Shown here: positions 7,416 to 10,459 of the stretch, piece by piece
How positions within the stretch are numbered: the first letter of the stretch is position 1
Layout: each line of letters begins with the position of its first letter
Program-made: the position numbers and the translations under genes
Notes under the pieces: generated by a model
What the model was told of the DNA's origin: nothing
Databases searched by the model: none
The model's input: only the letters and a program-made list of their open reading frames with translations
Assembly: GCA_029210905.1 (NCBI GenBank)
Contig: JARGGF010000080.1
Coordinates: 1 to 10,459 of the forward strand
Reading direction: 5' to 3'
Length of the DNA stretch: 10,459 nt
From: Bacteroidales bacterium
Lineage (GTDB): Bacteria > Bacteroidota > Bacteroidia > Bacteroidales > NBLH01

Positions 7416-8507
7416 ATGAAAAAAACAATTTATTTTCTTAGTGGTATTTTTTTAGCTTTTATAGGCCTATTGGCCTGTGATAAAGCTGATTCCAACCCAG
7501 TTGTTGAACTTAATAAAGCAAAGGTTACAATTGATGGTGTGGAGGTTACTGAATTTATACCTGTTTCGCAAGAAAATTCAATTGGCGGGTATACCATCCA
7601 GCTCACAGGTGGGACTTCGATTGTTTCACTTTTTACTAACAATAAAGAAGTTGGGGTTTACCCAATTTCTGGATTAAAAAATACTGGTGCCGAAAATTCT
7701 GCCTTGGCTACAATTAGTCTTTCTGGCAAGGTGGATAATGCAAATTCAGGAACTATTTCCATTACAACTATTGATGGAAATGGAATTACCGGAACCTTTT
7801 CTTTTGCAGCAAATAATATAATCATTGAAAATGGAAGTTTTACTAACATTGAAATTACAAATGGTGCTGTAATTCCCATTCCAGAGCCAGTTTCAAAAAC
7901 AGTTACTGATGTTGAAGGGAATGTTTATAAAACAGTTGAAATCGGTACACAGGTTTGGATGGCTGAGAATTTAAAAACCAAAAAATATGCAAATGATGAT
8001 GTTATTGGCACAACAAGTACTGTAAATATATCAACAGAGCTTTCTCCAAAATACCAATGGGCTTATAATGCAGATGAGAGCAAGGTAGAGGTGTATGGAA
8101 GATTGTATACATGGCATGCAGCAACTGATAGCCGTGGATTATGCCCAACAGGCTGGCATGTACCTTCTGAAGACGAATGGACAACATTAACAACATACCT
8201 TGGTGGTGATTATTCTGGAGTAAGTGGTGTTGGATTAAGAGAGGTTGGCACAAGTCATTGGACAACAGATATCTATACTGCAACAAATGAGACTGGTTTC
8301 ACAGGACTACCTGCTGGAGATCGAAGTGGCAATGACGGAGTATTTTCGGGTATTGGTGAATGGACTGAATGGTGGAGTAGTACTGAGACTGTTCCTGAAG
8401 TAGATTTTGCTAAGTCACGTGAGTTGACAGATAGTGAAGATGGAATGAGCAGAGGCAATACTCATAAGTCAAACGGGATTTCAGTGCGTTGTATAAAGAA
8501 TAATTAA
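7416..8507 (+). CDS. Lipoprotein with C-terminal FISUMP (Fibrobacter succinogenes major paralogous) domain
   Basis: The product has 363 residues. A lipoprotein signal peptide ends in LLA-C (Cys21), followed by DKADSN. Residues ~37-150 form a beta-rich module starting VTIDGVEV, with the same order of strands as the 5218 lipoprotein (IDGV, a YTIQLTGG strand, GVYPISG, TGTFSFAANN, ENGSFTNIE). A short Pro-rich linker (IPIPEPVS) follows. Residues ~162-363 are a FISUMP domain: VWMAENLKT (180-188), GRLYTWHAA, CPTGWHVPSEDEW (243-255), GLPAGDRS (297-304), EWWSSTE (318-324) and GISVRCIKN at the C-terminus. FISUMP domains are common in exported Bacteroidota proteins and their biochemical role is mostly unknown; they resemble C-lectin-like folds. 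The gene follows a 256-bp gap, so it probably has its own promoter. Confidence 0.9.
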   Translation: MKKTIYFLSGIFLAFIGLLACDKADSNPVVELNKAKVTIDGVEVTEFIPVSQENSIGGYTIQLTGGTSIVSLFTNNKEVGVYPISGLKNTGAENSALATISLSGKVDNANSGTISITTIDGNGITGTFSFAANNIIIENGSFTNIEITNGAVIPIPEPVSKTVTDVEGNVYKTVEIGTQVWMAENLKTKKYANDDVIGTTSTVNISTELSPKYQWAYNADESKVEVYGRLYTWHAATDSRGLCPTGWHVPSEDEWTTLTTYLGGDYSGVSGVGLREVGTSHWTTDIYTATNETGFTGLPAGDRSGNDGVFSGIGEWTEWWSSTETVPEVDFAKSRELTDSEDGMSRGNTHKSNGISVRCIKNN

Positions 8508-8518
8508 ATATTTAATTA
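8501..8518. repeat. Perfect 18-bp AT palindrome over a stop codon
   Basis: TAATTAAATATTTAATTA reads the same on both strands and contains the TAA stop of the FISUMP gene (8505-8507). It has no loop and no G or C, so as RNA it would be weak. It may be a protein-binding site or chance in AT-rich DNA. Confidence 0.45.
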
Positions 8519-8534
8519 GAATGGTCCAATAATG

Positions 8535-8653
8535 GAACAAGCCCAAAAAATTCAAAAAAAAATAATCAAATTTAAAAATCCATAATCATGAAAAACCCAA
8601 TTCAAATTTTAATCCTTTTATCAATCATCACCTTTGCAGCATGCACTAAAGAT
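8535..8653 (+). repeat. Leader/signal-peptide repeat, copy 2
   Basis: This is the partner of 5167-5283: 53 bases of untranslated leader plus 22 codons. It begins with the same GAACAAGCCCAAA and carries AAATTTAAAAATCCATA before ATG 8588. The encoded signal peptide MKNPIQILILL...FAAC matches MKNPIQLFILL...FASC, with Cys19 at the same residue number in both. Similarity ends a few residues after the lipobox. Confidence 0.88.
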
Positions 8654-9535
8654 GAACCGGATAATCCTTTAGCCAGCGATGATTTGGCAACCAACTACTT
8701 TACCATTGATGGGGCAACATTAAATGCCGGTGCTTTGCCACAGGCTTCAGCAGGGGCACCTGTTCTAAATTCTGTAGTAGTTCCTGGTTTTTTAACACCC
8801 GGAACTACTGTTCCCATGGCTTTTGATATTGATGCAGAAGTTACTTCTGTACTTATCTCGGTTATTGGCATTGACGGATATTACGAAGTCCCAGCTACTG
8901 CATTAAAATCCACCCAATCAACAAGTTCAATTTACCTGAAAATAAGCCAGAGTTTTAATACACCTGGTTTTGTGGCAACTATTGCCGTTAAAACATCAAC
9001 CGGGGCTATCAGCGCACATGCCGATTTGGGCCTGGCGATGAACAGTTCTGGAAGCACTAATTATTTAAGCTACGATAATGCGGTTTCAGCTTTGCCTGCC
9101 AGCTATATTTCACATAATACAGGATGGGATTATTCAAATGTTTATTCAATGGCCTTAAATCTTTATACTTCTGGATTTACAGGGTTCACTTCTTTTGGGA
9201 ATGGTAATTACACATTGTCTGGTATAGGAAACTTTCTCCGTTTTGGAATAAATTCAGATTTAAGTAACAAATTAGGAGTTGGTATGTATAATATTATCAA
9301 TCAATCTTATACAGGCAATCAGGAAGCTGCATTTTTAGCAGGAGCTGAGTTCTATCTCAATTATAACGGTGATACCGATGAAATGGAAAAATGGTTAGCA
9401 ATTAACAGTGGAGCAATTGCTGTTTTAAATAACAGCACGGAGTATGAAATTATATTTGATTTGATTGACGAAGAAGGAAAAGTTATTAATGGTTATTATA
9501 AAGGAAGTGTTGAGTATTTTGAATATGCTGAATAA
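8588..9535 (+). CDS. Lipoprotein of unknown family, with leader shared with the FGE-like lipoprotein
   Basis: The product has 315 residues. The signal peptide ends in FAA-C (Cys19), followed by TKDEPDNP, giving a lipoprotein with acidic residues after the cysteine. The mature part begins with YFTIDGATLNAG, the xIDGx entry also seen in the other cluster lipoproteins. Residues ~55-150 look like one beta-sandwich, and residues ~158-315 a second beta-rich region (GNYTLSGIGNFLRFG, AEFYLNYNG, a closing YEIIFDLIDEEGKVINGYYK strand pair and GSVEYFEY). I recognise no enzyme motif and cannot name the family; the closing pattern is typical of Bacteroidota exported beta-sandwich proteins of unknown function. 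The 80-bp upstream gap holds the duplicated leader. A caspase-like remnant starts within 30 bases of its stop. Confidence 0.85.
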   Translation: MKNPIQILILLSIITFAACTKDEPDNPLASDDLATNYFTIDGATLNAGALPQASAGAPVLNSVVVPGFLTPGTTVPMAFDIDAEVTSVLISVIGIDGYYEVPATALKSTQSTSSIYLKISQSFNTPGFVATIAVKTSTGAISAHADLGLAMNSSGSTNYLSYDNAVSALPASYISHNTGWDYSNVYSMALNLYTSGFTGFTSFGNGNYTLSGIGNFLRFGINSDLSNKLGVGMYNIINQSYTGNQEAAFLAGAEFYLNYNGDTDEMEKWLAINSGAIAVLNNSTEYEIIFDLIDEEGKVINGYYKGSVEYFEYAE

Positions 9536-9562
9536 TTGAATCCGTTAAATGGCTTATTGTTA

Positions 9563-9609
9563 ATGCTACAAAACGCTGGTGATGAGAGAGGATCGTTTAT
9601 TTAAGAAGT
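9563..9609 (+). pseudogene. Degraded remnant of a caspase-family gene 3' end
   Basis: In the frame of ATG 9563 the DNA reads MLQNAGDERGSFI then stop. This lines up with MIQNSGDEGGEFI near the C-terminus of the intact caspase (residues 470-482, bases 5060 on). By hand count 26 of the first 36 bases match. Both copies then reach an identical TTAAGAAGT (9601-9609 and 5103-5111), with five bases fewer in the remnant. Nothing upstream encodes the His or Cys motifs, so only a scar remains. It is short, so chance similarity is not fully excluded. Confidence 0.6.
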
Positions 9610-9790
9610 GTGTATACATTTTATTGTGCTTTGTTCATTGCTGGATTTTTCAACAACTTGTCCTATCTTTTTTAAATAAGTGTAAGCATACATACGTGCT
9701 TGTCTACAAATAAATTAGATATTACGTACAACTCTTTATTAAACAATGAGTTACATAAAGAAAAGAAAACCTGAAACCATGCATCTTTTT

Positions 9791-9820
9791 CAAAATGGAA
9801 AGCCAAAGCATACCATTTTG
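9791..9820. repeat. Inverted repeat CAAAATGG / CCATTTTG
   Basis: CAAAATGG (9791-9798) and CCATTTTG (9813-9820) are perfect 8-bp inverted arms around a 14-base spacer. No T-run follows on either strand, so an intrinsic terminator is unlikely. Confidence 0.45.
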
Positions 9821-9941
9821 GTAGGGTGTTTATAAAATGTTGTATTCGGCGATTTCACCATCAGGTTAATCAGTTTAAAAAAACCAACTGGACATTTAAA
9901 GCTTAGTACAACTGAAATTGAATTACGAGTGTGATCCTAAA

Positions 9942-9955
9942 AGTATTATAATACT
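9942..9955. repeat. Perfect 14-bp palindrome
   Basis: AGTATTATAATACT is an uninterrupted palindrome about 200 bases upstream of the antitoxin start. It could be an operator-like site, but it is AT-rich and rather far from the gene. Confidence 0.35.
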
Positions 9956-10118
9956 AACAGATTACTCACTCCGTTGATGAGATCATTCGCTTTGTTCATT
10001 AAGTTATACCAAAACCTTTTTGACTCACTTTTTTGCCTAACCAAAACTCGAAAACCTGGAAAAACCAGACTTTGCCCAATTTGTTAAATTGGTGCCAAAT
10101 AGAATTCAATTTTTTTCG

Positions 10119-10126
10119 TATTTTTG
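10119..10126 (+). promoter_or_regulatory. Bacteroidota-type -7 promoter element for the toxin-antitoxin pair
   Basis: TATTTTTG fits the Bacteroidota -7 consensus TAnnTTTG and lies 26 bases upstream of the antitoxin ATG, implying a short leader. No well-spaced -33 TTG is present: the nearest (10089-10091) leaves a 27-base spacer, longer than usual. The call rests on one element and its position. Confidence 0.5.
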
Positions 10127-10152
10127 TCTTATAAATAGTAAAGTTAAAAGTT

Positions 10153-10389
10153 ATGCAAACTACCTTAAGTTATATATACAACAAAGAAGGCCTGGCTGAA
10201 TATGTTGTCATTCCTGTTGAATATTGGGAAAATCTTAAAGTTCTACTAAAATCCAAGCTAAATACTGAAACTGAGGAAGATAAGAATAATTTCAACCCAC
10301 AGGATTATTTTGGGGTTATTTCTCATCTGAAATTGAATGTAGAAGATGAATTAAAAAATATGCGGAAAGAATGGAACAGAAGTATCTAA
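10153..10389 (+). CDS. Type II antitoxin, VapB/Phd-like, of a PIN-domain toxin pair
   Basis: The product has 78 residues. The N-terminal half (MQTTLSYIYNKEG, then YVVIPVEYWENLKVLL) has the short-strand then helix pattern of small DNA-binding or dimerising antitoxins. The C-terminal half has FNPQDYFGVISHLKLN followed by a charged helix, VEDELKNMRKEWNR, typical of antitoxin tails that wrap the PIN toxin. It is predicted to neutralise the toxin in the cytoplasm and usually to repress its own operon. The call rests largely on the gene immediately downstream, whose start overlaps this one by 19 bp. The start at 10153 follows a plausible -7 promoter element. No Shine-Dalgarno is present, as is usual here. 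Confidence 0.8.
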   Translation: MQTTLSYIYNKEGLAEYVVIPVEYWENLKVLLKSKLNTETEEDKNNFNPQDYFGVISHLKLNVEDELKNMRKEWNRSI

Positions 10390-10459
10390 TCGACACCAAT
10401 ATTTTAATATACTATCTGAATGGAGAAATTCCTGAAAACAAAATTAATGAGTTAAATGA
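10371..10459 (+). CDS. PIN-domain toxin (VapC-like ribonuclease), 3' end outside window
   Basis: Twenty-nine codons are visible before the window ends. The product starts MEQKYLIDTNILIYYLNGE, the classic first strand of a PIN domain. Asp8 in LIDTN is the first of the acidic residues that bind metal for RNA cleavage; the others lie beyond the window. ATG 10371 is inside the antitoxin gene, in another frame, giving a 19-bp overlap and implying translational coupling. VapC toxins cut tRNA or rRNA when the antitoxin is lost, but the target here cannot be told. Whether the gene is intact is also unknown. Confidence 0.85.
   Translation, partial: MEQKYLIDTNILIYYLNGEIPENKINELN

Larger units (their letters stand above)
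9610..10118. other. Long stretch without a convincing gene, with inverted repeats
   Basis: I find no supportable gene here. All frames are broken, and the longest open stretch (minus strand, about 9675-9854) has no suitable start. The region holds an 8-bp inverted repeat (9791-9820) and a 14-bp palindrome (9942-9955), listed separately. Its base composition is like the rest of the window. It may be decayed genes between the lipoprotein cluster and the toxin-antitoxin pair. Confidence 0.6.

Noticed and set aside
1915..8458. Minus-strand frames of 60-125 codons opposite the genes
   Set aside because: They lie opposite well-supported coding regions, have low-complexity or hydrophobic translations, and lack motifs.
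7240..9825. Similarity between GCATAAACCATTT (near 7250) and GCATACCATTTT (near 9810), both beside hairpins
   Set aside because: The match is only about a dozen bases with an indel, in AT-rich DNA, and the flanks do not align.
9746..9835. Plus-strand small frame of 29 codons (MSYIKKRKPE...)
   Set aside because: It is too short, has no promoter or homologous motif, and overlaps the inverted repeat.
9675..9854. Minus-strand open stretch of about 60 codons
   Set aside because: It has no start codon near its beginning, no recognisable motif, and a length expected by chance in this much AT-rich DNA.
10056..10068. Short hairpin CTGG-AAAAA-CCAG upstream of the antitoxin
   Set aside because: The stem is only 4 bp with no further support.

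Overview
The window looks like a piece of a Bacteroidota chromosome, Flavobacteriia/Cytophagia/Bacteroidia-like. The DNA is AT-rich. The first protein ends in a type IX secretion (T9SS) type A sorting domain, and four lipoproteins carry short signal peptides with acidic residues just after the lipobox cysteine. One lipoprotein has a FISUMP domain. Start codons lack Shine-Dalgarno sequences, and one TAnnTTTG -7 promoter element is visible. No rRNA, tRNA, CRISPR array or intact mobile element was found.

Bases 2-5113 hold three closely spaced plus-strand genes that look like one operon. The first is the 3' part of a large T9SS-exported Ig/PKD-repeat surface protein. Next, 13 bp later, is a signal-peptide protein with an N-terminal globular domain and a predicted outer-membrane beta-barrel. 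Then, 11 bp later, comes an exported caspase-family (peptidase C14) protein with an Ig-like domain and an intact His/Cys dyad.

Bases 5167-9535 are a lipoprotein cluster. It holds an IPT + FGE/SUMF1-fold lipoprotein that lacks one of the two catalytic cysteines, a small acidic Ig-like lipoprotein, a FISUMP lipoprotein, and a fourth lipoprotein of unknown family. Two of the four (5218 and 8588) have nearly the same untranslated leader and signal peptide attached to unrelated mature domains. Two (5218 and 7416) share a related N-terminal beta-rich module but have different C-type-lectin-like heads. Just after the last lipoprotein is a short degraded sequence resembling the extreme C-terminus of the caspase. 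Together these suggest a locus built by duplication and shuffling of caspase and lipoprotein units.

Bases 9536-10152 are otherwise non-coding, with two perfect inverted repeats. The window ends in a type II toxin-antitoxin pair: a VapB/Phd-like antitoxin overlapping a PIN-domain toxin that is cut by the window edge.

Most of the predicted products act outside the cytoplasm: a surface adhesin-like protein, an outer-membrane barrel, a periplasmic or exported caspase, and surface-type lipoproteins. A functional link between the caspase and the ligand-binding-type lipoproteins is inference from proximity and from the remnant. It is not demonstrated.
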